In this document: in pieces, positions 25,211 to 34,511 of the stretch | Layout: each line of letters opens with the position of its first letter | How positions within the stretch are numbered: position 1 is the stretch's first letter | Source: an uncultured Propionibacteriaceae bacterium | Lineage (GTDB): Bacteria; Actinomycetota; Actinomycetes; Propionibacteriales; Propionibacteriaceae | Reading direction: 5' to 3' | Assembly: GCA_945911015.1 (NCBI GenBank) | Contig: CAMDZW010000002.1 | Location: forward strand, 124,001 to 188,000 | DNA: 64,000 nt | The notes under the pieces: generated by a model | Databases searched by the model: none | Told to the model about the DNA's origin: nothing | Seen by the model: the letters and a program-made list of their open reading frames with translations, nothing else | Made by a program: the position numbers and the translations under genes

Positions 25211-26683
25211 TCATTCCCGGCCGCCGGGATCCCCATCCTGGTTGTTGTCCCGGCCCTGTTCAGCATCGAGGAGCTTGGCCAACTCGGCATCGAAATCGGT
25301 CCCGGAGCTGTCGGAATCGCCGCCGCGGCGTGGACCGGACTCCACGAAACCGAGCGGATCGTCGAGGTCGGCGGTGCTGGGCATCACATCGGGGTGGTTC
25401 CACGGCTCGTCCCGAGCCTGAGCGCCTCGCTTCTCCTGGAGGGCAGCCCACAGGTTGGCGGCATCGCGCAGTCGCCGAGGACGCAGCTCCAGACCGACCA
25501 AAGTGGCGAAGGTGGCCTCGGCCGGACCACCGCTGGCGCGCCGACGGCGCATGGTCTCGGCCAGCGGCACAGCGGCCGGCATCCAGCGTGCAGCGGCTTG
25601 GGCGACCACATGGTCGACCCAGCCCTCCACGAGGGCCAGCATGGTCTCCAGGCGGACCAGGACTGCCTCCTGTTCCGGGGTGCGCTGCGGTGAGAACAAG
25701 CTGCCGGTGAGGCGTTCCTGCAGTTCCTCGATGTTGGACAGATCCATGTCAGAGACCGCATCCTCGATGGCCCGGCTGTCGATGCGGATGCCGCGGGCAT
25801 ACTCCTCGACCAGACTCAACAGGGTGCTGCTGAGCCACGTGGTGCCGTGGAAGAGACGCTGGCGGGCACACTCGCGCAGGGCCAGGTAGAGGTGGACATC
25901 GGTGGTCGACTGGTCGAGGCCGTCACCGAACTTGGCCACACCACCGGGCAACAGCGCCACCTTTTCGTGGAGGGGGAGTCCGATGTCGGTGGCGCCGACC
26001 ACTTCGCCGGCGAGCTGAGCCAGGGCCTGACCGAGCTGGATCCCGAACATCCCGGCACCGGAGGAGCGCACCAGCGGGGCAAACATCTTCTCGATGTCAG
26101 CGAACTGTCCGCCGGCCTCGGCAATCTCGTCGGCCGGGGGAGTGAGCGCGGACTGCATCGCATCGGCGATGCTGGAGGCGACCGGTTCGACCAGCCGCTG
26201 CCAGACCGGTTGGGTGTTCTCGATCCACTCGGCTCGGCTCCAAGCCACCGGCTCGCCCGGCACGCGGGGCAGATCAGTCACATCGTCCAACCAGACTTCG
26301 GCGATGGTGACCGCTTCCCGGACCCGTTCCTGCTGGGCGGCGGTCGGGACCGGGTCGGGCCCGAGCTGCAGCGACGTCTTGCGAGCAGTGTCGTTGGCCA
26401 GATCCCAGTTGACACCGCCTTCGGTCGATCCGCCGAGCGGACCGCCGGCGCCGAACAGTCCATTGATCCCGCCGACCCCGCCGAAGGTCTGACCACTCTG
26501 GTTCAGCTGGGACAGCGTGCGCTGCACCTGGGCGAGGAGTTCCTCCATGCCCTCGGGTTGCTGCGCCGAGCCACCGAGCTGGCCGAAGAGCTGGTTGAAC
26601 ATGGCCTGGAAGTCTTGCGGCATGCCCTCGTTCTCGTCGTCGGAGTCGTCGCGACGATCTGGGTCGTTCGGTCCCTGTGCCAT
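25211..26683 (-). CDS. DUF2342 family protein (zinc-dependent metalloprotease-like)
   Basis: 490 aa. An acidic, Gln/Gly-rich N-terminus (FNQLFGQLGG) is followed by the DUF2342 core (GDGLDQSTTDVHLYLALRE, EYARGIRID, LVEGWVDHVV). In relatives I recall REAAHxRLF, with a metal-binding histidine; here the segment reads RECARQRLF, so that histidine appears replaced by arginine. The ATG at 26683 is chosen; TTGAAT lies 6 bases upstream as a candidate -10. Divergent from the PDZ-Lon gene and syntenic with Rv3195. Function unknown. Confidence 0.82.
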   Translation of the reverse strand: MAQGPNDPDRRDDSDDENEGMPQDFQAMFNQLFGQLGGSAQQPEGMEELLAQVQRTLSQLNQSGQTFGGVGGINGLFGAGGPLGGSTEGGVNWDLANDTARKTSLQLGPDPVPTAAQQERVREAVTIAEVWLDDVTDLPRVPGEPVAWSRAEWIENTQPVWQRLVEPVASSIADAMQSALTPPADEIAEAGGQFADIEKMFAPLVRSSGAGMFGIQLGQALAQLAGEVVGATDIGLPLHEKVALLPGGVAKFGDGLDQSTTDVHLYLALRECARQRLFHGTTWLSSTLLSLVEEYARGIRIDSRAIEDAVSDMDLSNIEELQERLTGSLFSPQRTPEQEAVLVRLETMLALVEGWVDHVVAQAAARWMPAAVPLAETMRRRRASGGPAEATFATLVGLELRPRRLRDAANLWAALQEKRGAQARDEPWNHPDVMPSTADLDDPLGFVESGPRRGGDSDSSGTDFDAELAKLLDAEQGRDNNQDGDPGGRE

Positions 26684-26730
26684 GTACCCATTCAACCGCA
26701 CCGGACAAGCTCGACCCAAGGCAGGACACG

Positions 26731-26736
26731 TAGGAT
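26731..26736 (+). promoter_or_regulatory. -10 box of the PDZ-Lon gene (leaderless)
   Basis: TAGGAT with 7 bases (CTGGTCC) to ATG 26744. It fixes the start and rejects the much longer open frame to the left, which runs antisense to DUF2342. Confidence 0.5.
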
Positions 26737-26743
26737 CTGGTCC

Positions 26744-27820
26744 ATGACCTCCGAGCTACCCAGCACTGTCGCGTGGTGGCGCCGGCCGGTGTGGGTGACT
26801 GCGCAGAGCTGGACCTCGCTGGCCGCCTCCGCAGTCTTCCTGGCCATGGTCATGGTGCTGGTGCTGGTCCCTGCTCCGTACGTGGTGTGGGGGCCGGGCG
26901 GGACCGTGGACACCTTCGGTCAGGACCAGGCTGGCACACCGCTGGTCGAGGTGTCGGGGGTCGAGACCCACCCGACCACCGGAGAACTCGACCTCACCAC
27001 GGTCTCGGTGACCCGAGCCGACTCCCGACTGGGCTTCGCGCCGGCGGTCCTGGCCTGGTTGCGGCGCGGTTTCGACGCGTTGGACCGTGACCTCTACTAC
27101 CCGCCGGGCACCTCTGCCGAACAGAACGAGCAGGAACTGGCCGCCATGATGTCTCAGTCGCAGCTGACGGCCCGGATTGCTGCGGCCCGAGCGGCTGGGA
27201 TCGAGGTCGAGGACGTCGTCCTGATCAGTTTGGTGGTGATTGGTGGCCCCTCGGACGGTGACCTGCAACCCGGCGATGTCGTGCTCGCCGTGGACGGTCA
27301 TCGCGTGGCCACCGCCGCCGATGCGGAGCAGATCCTGACCGCGAACTCGCACGACCAGGTGACCTGGCTGATCCGACGTGACGGGCAGGAGCGGACCATG
27401 ACGACGCGGTTGCGGGCGGGCAGCTCGATCAGCGACCGGACCGGCGCGGCGCTGATGGACGGCCACGACACCGCGCTGACGGTCCGGTTCGGGATTGACG
27501 AAGCGATCGGTGGGCCCAGTGCCGGGCTGGTCTTCGCCCTGGCGATCTATGACCTGGCCACGCCGGGTGAGTTGTTGGCCGGGCGACATGTCGCCGGCAC
27601 CGGCACCATCACCGCCGACGGTACCGTCGGGTCGATCGGCGGCATCCAGTCCAAGATCGTGGCTGCCGAACGTGCCGGTGCTGAGATCTTCCTCGTCCCG
27701 GCGGACAACTGTGCTGACTTGGCCGGGATCGACACTGACATGATTCTGGTCCGGGTCGCGACCCTGGACGAAGCGATCCACGCCCTCAGCCACCCCGACC
27801 AGGAGGTCCCGCCATGCTGA
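26744..27820 (+). CDS. YlbL-type PDZ-Lon (S16) membrane protease
   Basis: 358 aa. One N-terminal membrane helix (about 27-46), a PDZ domain (GGPSDGDLQPGDVVLAVDG, typical of substrate binding) and a C-terminal Lon proteolytic domain with Ser259 (GGPSAGL) and Lys304 (GIQSKIVAA), the catalytic dyad. It would face the cell exterior. Same family as Rv3194c. The last seven bases overlap the PPA1309-family start, so the two are coupled. Confidence 0.93.
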   Translation: MTSELPSTVAWWRRPVWVTAQSWTSLAASAVFLAMVMVLVLVPAPYVVWGPGGTVDTFGQDQAGTPLVEVSGVETHPTTGELDLTTVSVTRADSRLGFAPAVLAWLRRGFDALDRDLYYPPGTSAEQNEQELAAMMSQSQLTARIAAARAAGIEVEDVVLISLVVIGGPSDGDLQPGDVVLAVDGHRVATAADAEQILTANSHDQVTWLIRRDGQERTMTTRLRAGSSISDRTGAALMDGHDTALTVRFGIDEAIGGPSAGLVFALAIYDLATPGELLAGRHVAGTGTITADGTVGSIGGIQSKIVAAERAGAEIFLVPADNCADLAGIDTDMILVRVATLDEAIHALSHPDQEVPPC

Positions 27821-28374
27821 CCGACAGCCCCGACCACGATCAATCGGCCGCGCTCACCGCGTCGCTGATGGAGATCGAGCGCCACATCGATCCGGCCGGG
27901 TGGGAACAACCGCCGCTGCTCTTTGCGCTGGTCCGGACCGCCGAGCTGGAGGCTGCCGAGCCGCAGCTGGCCAACGACACCAGCGGAATCGCCCTCGAAG
28001 ATCGGATCAGCGCCATCCAGCAGGACGAGTTCGACCCGGGTGACGATGTCGTCGGAGAACTGGCCCGAGTGGCCTGGCCGGATGCAGTCGTCGGATGCGC
28101 GCTGAGCCTGGTGCGGTCCTTCCTGCCGCCCGAAGCAGAACAGGACCTGCCCAGTAGCCCTGCCGAGGCCGAGGACTGGGTGCAGAACCATCCACAACGT
28201 CAGGACGTACGAGCCGTGGTCGGTGTGCTGCGCGACGGCACCGCACAGGCGGTCGCCCGGTTGCAGAGTCATCCCGATGATCTGCTCTCCGGCGCAGAGA
28301 TCCTGCCCGGGGTTGTCCTTGCTCTGACGGGCACCTTCGCCCCGGTGGAGGAAGCCACCAGGGACGGCGCATAG
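27814..28374 (+). CDS. PPA1309 family protein
   Basis: 186 aa soluble protein without catalytic motifs that I recognise. It resembles the actinobacterial PPA1309 family, which regularly follows the PDZ-Lon gene. Conserved blocks include WEQPPLLFALVRTAEL and QDEFDPGD. The ATG is seven bases before the upstream stop. Function unknown; the conserved position suggests a link with the protease or UPF0182 protein. Confidence 0.8.
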   Translation: MLTDSPDHDQSAALTASLMEIERHIDPAGWEQPPLLFALVRTAELEAAEPQLANDTSGIALEDRISAIQQDEFDPGDDVVGELARVAWPDAVVGCALSLVRSFLPPEAEQDLPSSPAEAEDWVQNHPQRQDVRAVVGVLRDGTAQAVARLQSHPDDLLSGAEILPGVVLALTGTFAPVEEATRDGA

Positions 28375-28421
28375 GCTGTGCCCCACACTGATCGACCCGC
28401 GACCCAGGAGTTGTGCGGACC

Positions 28422-31265
28422 GTGACACGCCGTCGTAATGCTTTGTTGCCCACTGCCATCATCGTTGTGGTGCTGGTGGTGGGCTTCCTCATATTCACCA
28501 ATGTCTGGACCAGCAGGCTGTGGTTCGCCTCGTACGGGTACGAAAATGTCTTCGCCACGATGTTGTGGACCCGGGTGGCATTGTTCGCGATCTTCGGGGT
28601 CGTTTTGGCGGCGATTGTGGTCGGGAACCTGGCGATCGCCAACCACTGGCGCCCATCGCGGCCCGCCCAAGCCGACTCCGAACTGCTGACCCGGTATCGG
28701 GACGCGGTCAAGGGCCGCTTCGGGGTCTTCATGTGGGTGATCGGTCTGGCCACCGGCCTGTTCGGTGGCGCCACCGGTGCGGCCCAGGCAATGACCTTCC
28801 AGGCCTGGCGGGGAGGGACCGAATTCGGTGTCACCGATCCACAGTTCGGTCTGGACGCGTCCTTCTTCGTCTTCGACTATCCGTGGTGGCGGTTCATCAC
28901 CGGGTTCTTGTTCGGCGCGGTCGTGTTCAGCGCGATCCTGTTGGCCCTGTTCTACTTCCTGGTCGGTGCGGTCAAGATGGCCCAGGCGAAGGTGCGGGAC
29001 GCCAGCAAGATGGCCAGTCCGGCAGCCCAGGCCCATCTGTCGATCCTGTTGGGTGTGGCCCTGTTGATCAAGGCGGTCCAGTACTGGCTCGACACGTACG
29101 GACTGTCGGTGCAGGACTCCCAGCTGCTGACCGGTCTGACCTACACCAGCGTCCACGGGTCATTGAATGCTTTTCGAGTGCTGGCGGTGATCGCTGCCCT
29201 GTGCGCCCTGATGTTCTTCGCCAATGCGATCCTGCGCAAGTGGGTGGTGCCGATTGTCGGCCTGGTGCTGATGTTGGTGTCGGCCCTGGTGCTCCAGTTG
29301 ATCTACCCGGCGGCGATGCAGGGCCTGGTGGTCACCCCGCAGGAGCAGGACCAGGAACGGCCCTACATCGAGCGGCACATTGCCGCGACCCGGGAAGCCT
29401 ATGGCGTCGACGGGACCGAAGTGACGCACTACGACGCGGAGACCACCGCCAGCCAAGGGCAGCTGCGCGAGGATGCCCAGACCCTTCCCGGCATCCGGCT
29501 GATGGATCCGGCCGTCATCGGCCCAGCCTTCACCCAGGGCCAGCAGGTTCGCGGCTACTACTCCTTCCCCAAGGTGCTCGACGTCGACCGGTACCCGCTC
29601 GACGGTGTGACCCGTGACGCGGTGGTCGGTGTCCGCGAGATTGACACCACCAAGCTTGACCAGCCGAGCTGGAACAACCTTCACACCACCTACACCCACG
29701 GGTACGGGATGGTCGCGGCCTACGGCAATCAGACCGGCAACGAGGGTGAGCCGTCGTGGATCGTCGGCGGCATTCCTCCGCAGGGATTGCTGTCCGAGCA
29801 CGAGCCGCGCATCTACTTCGGTGAGCTCCACACCGACTACTCGATCGTCGGTGGAGGCGAGTCCCCGATGGAGCTCGACACTCCCGGCGGTGGCGAGGGC
29901 GGTGGCCCTCGCATGTACACCTACTCCGGCAAGGGGGGCGTTGAGATCGGCGATGTCTTCCGCCGGCTGCTCTATGCGATCAAGTTTGCTGACCTGAACA
30001 TCCTGATCTCGGAGCGGGTGAACGAGGACTCGCGGATCATCTACGACCGCACCCCACAGGAACGGGTCGAGGCGGCAGCCCCGTGGCTGACCATCGATTC
30101 CAATGCCTACCCGGCGATCGTCGAGGGCCGTGTGGTGTGGATCGTGGACGGCTACACCACGTCCAACAGCTACCCGAACTCGAAGCGGATCGGACTGCGG
30201 GCGGCGACTGACACCGCCACCACCTCGAACGTGCCCGGGGCGGTCCAGCTGGACACGAACATCAACTACATCCGCAACTCGGTCAAGGCTGTGGTGGATG
30301 CGTACGACGGCACCGTCACGTTGTATGCCTGGGACGAGTCGGATCCGGTCCTGCAGACCTGGCAGAAGATCTTCCCCGACACCGTGAAGCCACGGTCGGC
30401 GATCCCCGGCTCGTTGCTGGAACATCTGCGTTACCCGGAGGACCTGTTCAAGGTCCAGCGCGAGATCCTGGGCCGTTACCACGTGACCGATCCGGGTGTC
30501 TGGTACACCAACTCCGACCTGTGGAGGGTGCCCCTGGAGCCGGTCGCGGACACATCGGCGACCGGGTCGGCGAAGGCGGAGCCGCCGTACTATCTATCGG
30601 TGCGCTGGCCCGACGAGACCGATGCCCACTTCTCGATGACCACGACGTTCGTGCCGAACCAGCGCGAGAACCTGGCCGGGTTCATGGCGATCAATGCCGA
30701 CGCGTCGAATGAGGACTACGGTCGGATCCGGATCCTGCAGATGTCGGAGTCGAGCCGGATCGACGGTCCCCAGCAGACGTTCAATGCGATGACCACCGAT
30801 CCTGCGGTGGCCGAAGCGTTGCGGCCCTATCTGGCGCAGGGCTCGGCCAATGCCAGCTTCGGCAACCTGCTGACTCTGCCGGTCGGTGGCGGCCTCATCT
30901 ATGTGATGCCGGTCTATGTGGAGCGGTCCGGTGCCTCGGGCACCTATCCGGGGCTGCGGTATGTGATCGTCCGCTTCGGTGACACCGTGGGGATCGGCTC
31001 CTCGTTGCAGGAGGCCTTGGACAAGGTCTTTGCCGGGGACGCCGGCGCCGACACCGGTGAGGACGGCGGCGACGTCGATAAGCCTGACGATGACAACACC
31101 GATCCGGTGGACAACCCGGACGCACAGAAGGCCCTGGAGGAGGCCTCCCGGCTGTTCGAGGAGGCTGACAAGGCCTTGCGTGAGGGTGACCTGGCGACCT
31201 ATCAGGAGAAGATCAAGCAGGCCCAGGAAGCAATCGAGCGGGCCCGCAAGGCCCTCGAGGGGTGA
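28422..31265 (+). CDS. UPF0182 family integral membrane protein
   Basis: 947 aa. About seven hydrophobic helices in the first 300 residues (for example ALLPTAIIVVVLVVGFLIF), then a large extracytoplasmic domain (GGIPPQGLLSEHEPRIYFGE) and a coiled, charged C-terminus (KALEEASRLFEEADKAL). Orthologue of Rv3193c. GTG 28422 is chosen since AGGAG (28406-28410) is 11 bases away; GTG 28413 would be only 2 bases away. A TAGGCT -10 at 28372 fits a short leader. Function unknown. Confidence 0.9.
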   Translation: MTRRRNALLPTAIIVVVLVVGFLIFTNVWTSRLWFASYGYENVFATMLWTRVALFAIFGVVLAAIVVGNLAIANHWRPSRPAQADSELLTRYRDAVKGRFGVFMWVIGLATGLFGGATGAAQAMTFQAWRGGTEFGVTDPQFGLDASFFVFDYPWWRFITGFLFGAVVFSAILLALFYFLVGAVKMAQAKVRDASKMASPAAQAHLSILLGVALLIKAVQYWLDTYGLSVQDSQLLTGLTYTSVHGSLNAFRVLAVIAALCALMFFANAILRKWVVPIVGLVLMLVSALVLQLIYPAAMQGLVVTPQEQDQERPYIERHIAATREAYGVDGTEVTHYDAETTASQGQLREDAQTLPGIRLMDPAVIGPAFTQGQQVRGYYSFPKVLDVDRYPLDGVTRDAVVGVREIDTTKLDQPSWNNLHTTYTHGYGMVAAYGNQTGNEGEPSWIVGGIPPQGLLSEHEPRIYFGELHTDYSIVGGGESPMELDTPGGGEGGGPRMYTYSGKGGVEIGDVFRRLLYAIKFADLNILISERVNEDSRIIYDRTPQERVEAAAPWLTIDSNAYPAIVEGRVVWIVDGYTTSNSYPNSKRIGLRAATDTATTSNVPGAVQLDTNINYIRNSVKAVVDAYDGTVTLYAWDESDPVLQTWQKIFPDTVKPRSAIPGSLLEHLRYPEDLFKVQREILGRYHVTDPGVWYTNSDLWRVPLEPVADTSATGSAKAEPPYYLSVRWPDETDAHFSMTTTFVPNQRENLAGFMAINADASNEDYGRIRILQMSESSRIDGPQQTFNAMTTDPAVAEALRPYLAQGSANASFGNLLTLPVGGGLIYVMPVYVERSGASGTYPGLRYVIVRFGDTVGIGSSLQEALDKVFAGDAGADTGEDGGDVDKPDDDNTDPVDNPDAQKALEEASRLFEEADKALREGDLATYQEKIKQAQEAIERARKALEG

Positions 31266-31289
31266 GTGGCTCGCCCCTCGAGGTCGCCT

Positions 31290-31349
31290 CGGATCTGGGT
31301 CACCACCCTCAGATCTGGGTCACCACCCTCAGATCTGGGTCACCACTGG
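31290..31349. repeat. 20-bp tandem repeat, 3 copies, over a gene 3' end
   Basis: Unit CAGATCTGGGTCACCACCCT: copies 31290-31309 (one change), 31310-31329 and 31330-31349 (last bases differ). Copy 3 encodes the VVTQI-stop end of the M16 gene on the minus strand; copies 1 and 2 repeat that end, including the stop codon, in the UPF0182/M16 convergent gap. Confidence 0.9.
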
Positions 31350-32654
31350 GGCGAACCCGGCTTCGGTCAACTGGGGCAGCAGTGACTCGGCGTCCCCGAC
31401 CACCACGCTGGTGAGTTGGGTGACGTCGACGATCTGGCGGTAGGCGTCCGTGGCCGAGTCCAAGGTGACGTCCACCAGTGAGGCGTGTGCCCGGTCGAGA
31501 TAGTCGTCGGGCAGGTCCATCAGCAGTTGCAGGGTGGCCTGGTCGACGACACCATCCGCGGTCGCAAACTGCAGCGGTGTGATCCCGGTCAGATAACGCC
31601 GAGCCTGGTCAATCTCATCGGCGCTGAGGTCCTGCTCGGCGGCAAGGATCTCGCGGGCCAGGGACATCGCCTCACCGACCACCTCGGTCCGGAACGAACC
31701 GCTGGTGGTGAACCAGCCGCCCTGACGCTGGGGACTGAAGCCGAGCCTGACCCCGTAGGTGAATCCCTTCTCCTCGCGCAGCACCGTGTTGAGTCGGGAG
31801 TTGAAACCCCCGCCCACCGCATGCGAGGCCAGCCGGATGTCAGGCCAGCGGGGATCGGCGCGGTCGATGCCCCAGCCACCGATCCGGACATCGGCCTGGA
31901 CCGACCCGGGACGATCGATGATGGTGCAGCCGGGCAGGCCGGGGGCCAGTGCCGATGTGGTCACGGTGGAGACCGGGCCAGTCCAGTCACCGAAACAGGC
32001 CTCAAGGGTGTCGAGCACCTCGTCGCCCACATCACCACCGACGACCACCGTGACGCGGTCCGGAGTGAGCAGGGAGGCGGCCCAGTCCCGTACCAGATCG
32101 GGGGTGAGAGCGGCGACCTGCTCCCGGTCACCACCGGTCGGCCGTCCGGCGCGCACCTCGGCGGCCAGGATCCGGCGGCGGTATTCCCGATTCGCCAGGG
32201 CTGCGGAGTTCGCCTCGACCTGGGCGATCGCGCCCAGACGTAGCTGCTGGTGGCGGGCCACATCGGCATCAGTCAGCTCTGGAGCCCGTACGGCTTCGGC
32301 GACCAGGCCCAGCGCGGGGGCCAGATGGGTGGCCGGCACGTCCATCAGGACCTGGACCCCCTCGGCGGTGACCTGGTGGCCCATGGCGGCGCCGTTGTTC
32401 TCCAACAGCTCGGCGAAGCGTTCACCGGGATGGGCCCGGCTGCCTTCGGTGAGGAGACGGGCCGCCAGCGCGGTGATGCCCTCCTGGGCTGCGGGTTCGC
32501 GTGCCAGGTCGGCTCGGACGAGCACAGTGGTGGAGATGACGTGCTGGCCGGGCAGCTGGTGCAGCACGACCGGGATGCCGTTGCTGAGCCGGTGGTGGGC
32601 CGGCAACGGGAAGGACCATGGCTGCGGGTCGGCCACCTCGGGACGGCTGGTCAT
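31329..32654 (-). CDS. M16 family peptidase-like subunit (lacks HxxEH)
   Basis: 441 aa pitrilysin/insulinase fold. The zinc motif position reads EGITALAARLLTEGS, with no HxxEH, so this is the non-catalytic partner. The substrate-binding R/Y segment (FNSRLNTVLREEKGFTYGV) is kept. With the active partner upstream (ATGA overlap) it should form the two-protein M16B peptidase of processing-peptidase type. The gene ends in a 20-bp repeat that duplicates its last codons. Confidence 0.92.
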   Translation of the reverse strand: MTSRPEVADPQPWSFPLPAHHRLSNGIPVVLHQLPGQHVISTTVLVRADLAREPAAQEGITALAARLLTEGSRAHPGERFAELLENNGAAMGHQVTAEGVQVLMDVPATHLAPALGLVAEAVRAPELTDADVARHQQLRLGAIAQVEANSAALANREYRRRILAAEVRAGRPTGGDREQVAALTPDLVRDWAASLLTPDRVTVVVGGDVGDEVLDTLEACFGDWTGPVSTVTTSALAPGLPGCTIIDRPGSVQADVRIGGWGIDRADPRWPDIRLASHAVGGGFNSRLNTVLREEKGFTYGVRLGFSPQRQGGWFTTSGSFRTEVVGEAMSLAREILAAEQDLSADEIDQARRYLTGITPLQFATADGVVDQATLQLLMDLPDDYLDRAHASLVDVTLDSATDAYRQIVDVTQLTSVVVGDAESLLPQLTEAGFAPVVTQI

Positions 32655-33937
32655 GCTTGCTCCTTGCGGTAGGTGAGGACGGCGCGGCGATCCGGGTGGA
32701 AGTGGCTGGCTGCGGCTGCCACGGCGTCGAGGTCGATGGCCTCGATCGTGGCGATGCGGGAATTGACCAGTCCGGCATCTCCCTCCAGGAGTGCATGGCC
32801 GGACATCTGGTCGGCTCGGGTGTCGATCTGGGCCAGGGCCTGCAGCCAGGACCGGGCGAAGGTGGCCTTGGCCCGGCCGAGCTCCTCCTCGGTGGGGCCG
32901 TCGGTGATGAGCCGGTCAATCTCCTCGACCAGCACCTGTTCGACTCGTTCGAGGGACTGACCGTCGCGGCAACGGGCGGAGACAAAGCCGATGCTGTTGC
33001 CACCGATCAGCGACATCGTGGAGGAACTGGCCGATTCGGCAATTTCGTCGCGACGGACCAGCCGGCGGTGCAGTCGGGAGCTGGCGCCGTGTCCAAGGAT
33101 CGTGGAGGCCAGGTCGGCGGCGTCGAACTCGGCTGTGCCGCGGACCGGGAGCCGGTGACTGAAGTGGATCGCATCGGCCGGGACCACGGCCACCGCCTCA
33201 TCACGCGGGATCCCGCTCAGAGCAGGCTGGGCCGGGGTGTGGAGTTGCGGCGGTGGGGTTCTGGTCGGCAGTGGGCCGAAGTGCTTGGTCACCAGCGCGA
33301 GGGCCTCGGCTTCGGTGACATCGCCGACGACGGTCAGGACGGCATTGGACGCCATGTAGTGCTTGTGGAAGAACGCCTGGACATCGGCCAGTTCGGCGGC
33401 ATCGAGATCGGCCATGGATCCGATCGTGGTGTGCCCGTACGGGTGGTCGCGATCGAAGGTGAGCGCGATGAGCCGCTCGGTGGTGTCGCCGTAGGGGACG
33501 TTGTCGTATCGCTGCCGTTTCTCCTCCTTGACCACGTCACGTTGGGTTTCGAAGTTCTCGGCAGTGACCGCGAGGCTGGCCATCCGGTCGGCTTCCAGCC
33601 ACAGGGCAAGCTCGAGGCCACCGACCGGCAACGCCTCGAAGTAGTTGGTCCGGTCGAACCAGGTGGTGGCGTTGACACTTGCTCCGGCCGCTTGCAGCAG
33701 CTTGAAGTGGTCACCACTGGCGACATGGGCCGAGCCCTGAAACATCAGGTGCTCGAACAGGTGGGCGAACCCCGTACGTCCCGGGCTGTCGTCGGTCCCG
33801 ACCTGTTCGTGGCGTGAGCCGACGTCGTACCAGAGGTTGACCGCGACCGTCGGCGTCGCATGGTCGGGAGAGATCACCACCCGAAGCCCGTTGTCGAGAC
33901 GATGACGATGGATCGGGTACGACAGTTCGACCGGCAT
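32651..33937 (-). CDS. M16 family zinc metallopeptidase, active subunit
   Basis: 428 aa. HLFEH at 59-63 is the inverted zinc motif HxxEH, with the downstream glutamate in VVKEEKRQRYDN. It likely degrades peptides. ATG 33937 is fixed by TACCCT 7 bases upstream on the minus strand; a longer frame to 34009 would overlap the divergent glutaredoxin-like gene. Coupled to the inactive partner by ATGA. Confidence 0.94.
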   Translation of the reverse strand: MPVELSYPIHRHRLDNGLRVVISPDHATPTVAVNLWYDVGSRHEQVGTDDSPGRTGFAHLFEHLMFQGSAHVASGDHFKLLQAAGASVNATTWFDRTNYFEALPVGGLELALWLEADRMASLAVTAENFETQRDVVKEEKRQRYDNVPYGDTTERLIALTFDRDHPYGHTTIGSMADLDAAELADVQAFFHKHYMASNAVLTVVGDVTEAEALALVTKHFGPLPTRTPPPQLHTPAQPALSGIPRDEAVAVVPADAIHFSHRLPVRGTAEFDAADLASTILGHGASSRLHRRLVRRDEIAESASSSTMSLIGGNSIGFVSARCRDGQSLERVEQVLVEEIDRLITDGPTEEELGRAKATFARSWLQALAQIDTRADQMSGHALLEGDAGLVNSRIATIEAIDLDAVAAAASHFHPDRRAVLTYRKEQA

Positions 33938-33944
33938 GGGCGAC

Positions 33945-33950
33945 AGGGTA
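33945..33950 (-). promoter_or_regulatory. -10 box of the M16 operon (leaderless)
   Basis: TACCCT on the minus strand, then 7 bases (GTCGCCC) and ATG 33937. It drives the two-gene peptidase operon. Confidence 0.5.
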
Positions 33951-34007
33951 GTCCGAAGACGGGCAGCGAACTTGCCGAGGTGGCTTGTGGTGGTCAAAGC
34001 TGGGGCC

Positions 34008-34511
34008 ATGTCGACACCGCCGGACCCGACCCATCATTCGCGCCGTCGCCACCAGCGGGGTCAGAGCGGGGGGATTCTGAGCTGGCTGTGGGTGATCCTC
34101 GGCGTGGGTTGCGGCATCTTGCTGGTGGTGTTGGGCATCCGCGACCGGCACGGCTCCGATGTGGCCGTCGGGCTGGGGTTGATCGGGGTCTGTGTGTTGT
34201 TGAGTCGGCCGTCGCGGCAGGCCATCGCCCGCAGACTCGTGGCGAACCGGCCCAAGCCTGATCTGGACGGGGCCGTGGTCGTCTACTGGCGTTCCGATGA
34301 CCTGAACTGTCAGCGGATGCGTTCGGCGCTGCGCGACATCCGGGACCAGATCGTGTGGATCAACTTGTTCTGGGACGGCGAGGCGGAAAACTTTGCCCGG
34401 CAGCAGAGCCGGGGCGAGGAGATCCTGCCGGTCGTCCGCTGGGACGGGGAGGTCTTCGTGGCGCCTTCGCCGGAGATGGTCCGGGCTGCGGTGGCCGGGG
34501 AACTGGAGTGA
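34008..34511 (+). CDS. membrane-anchored glutaredoxin-like protein
   Basis: 167 aa. A short charged N-terminus is followed by two membrane helices (about 24-43 and 50-66) and a cytoplasmic glutaredoxin-like domain. The usual CxxC site reads D98-L-N-C101, so the nucleophilic first cysteine is replaced by aspartate while the second remains; the cis-proline (LPVV, P141) is present. Classic thiol-disulfide exchange is therefore doubtful. The actinobacterial mycoredoxin-like family is the closest I recognise. The stop overlaps the next gene's GTG. Confidence 0.68.
   Translation: MSTPPDPTHHSRRRHQRGQSGGILSWLWVILGVGCGILLVVLGIRDRHGSDVAVGLGLIGVCVLLSRPSRQAIARRLVANRPKPDLDGAVVVYWRSDDLNCQRMRSALRDIRDQIVWINLFWDGEAENFARQQSRGEEILPVVRWDGEVFVAPSPEMVRAAVAGELE

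Noticed and set aside
25847-26743. Long in-frame extension upstream of the PDZ-Lon start
   Set aside because: It is antisense to the DUF2342 gene; the TAGGAT-N7-ATG layout and the membrane helix right after ATG 26744 define the real start.
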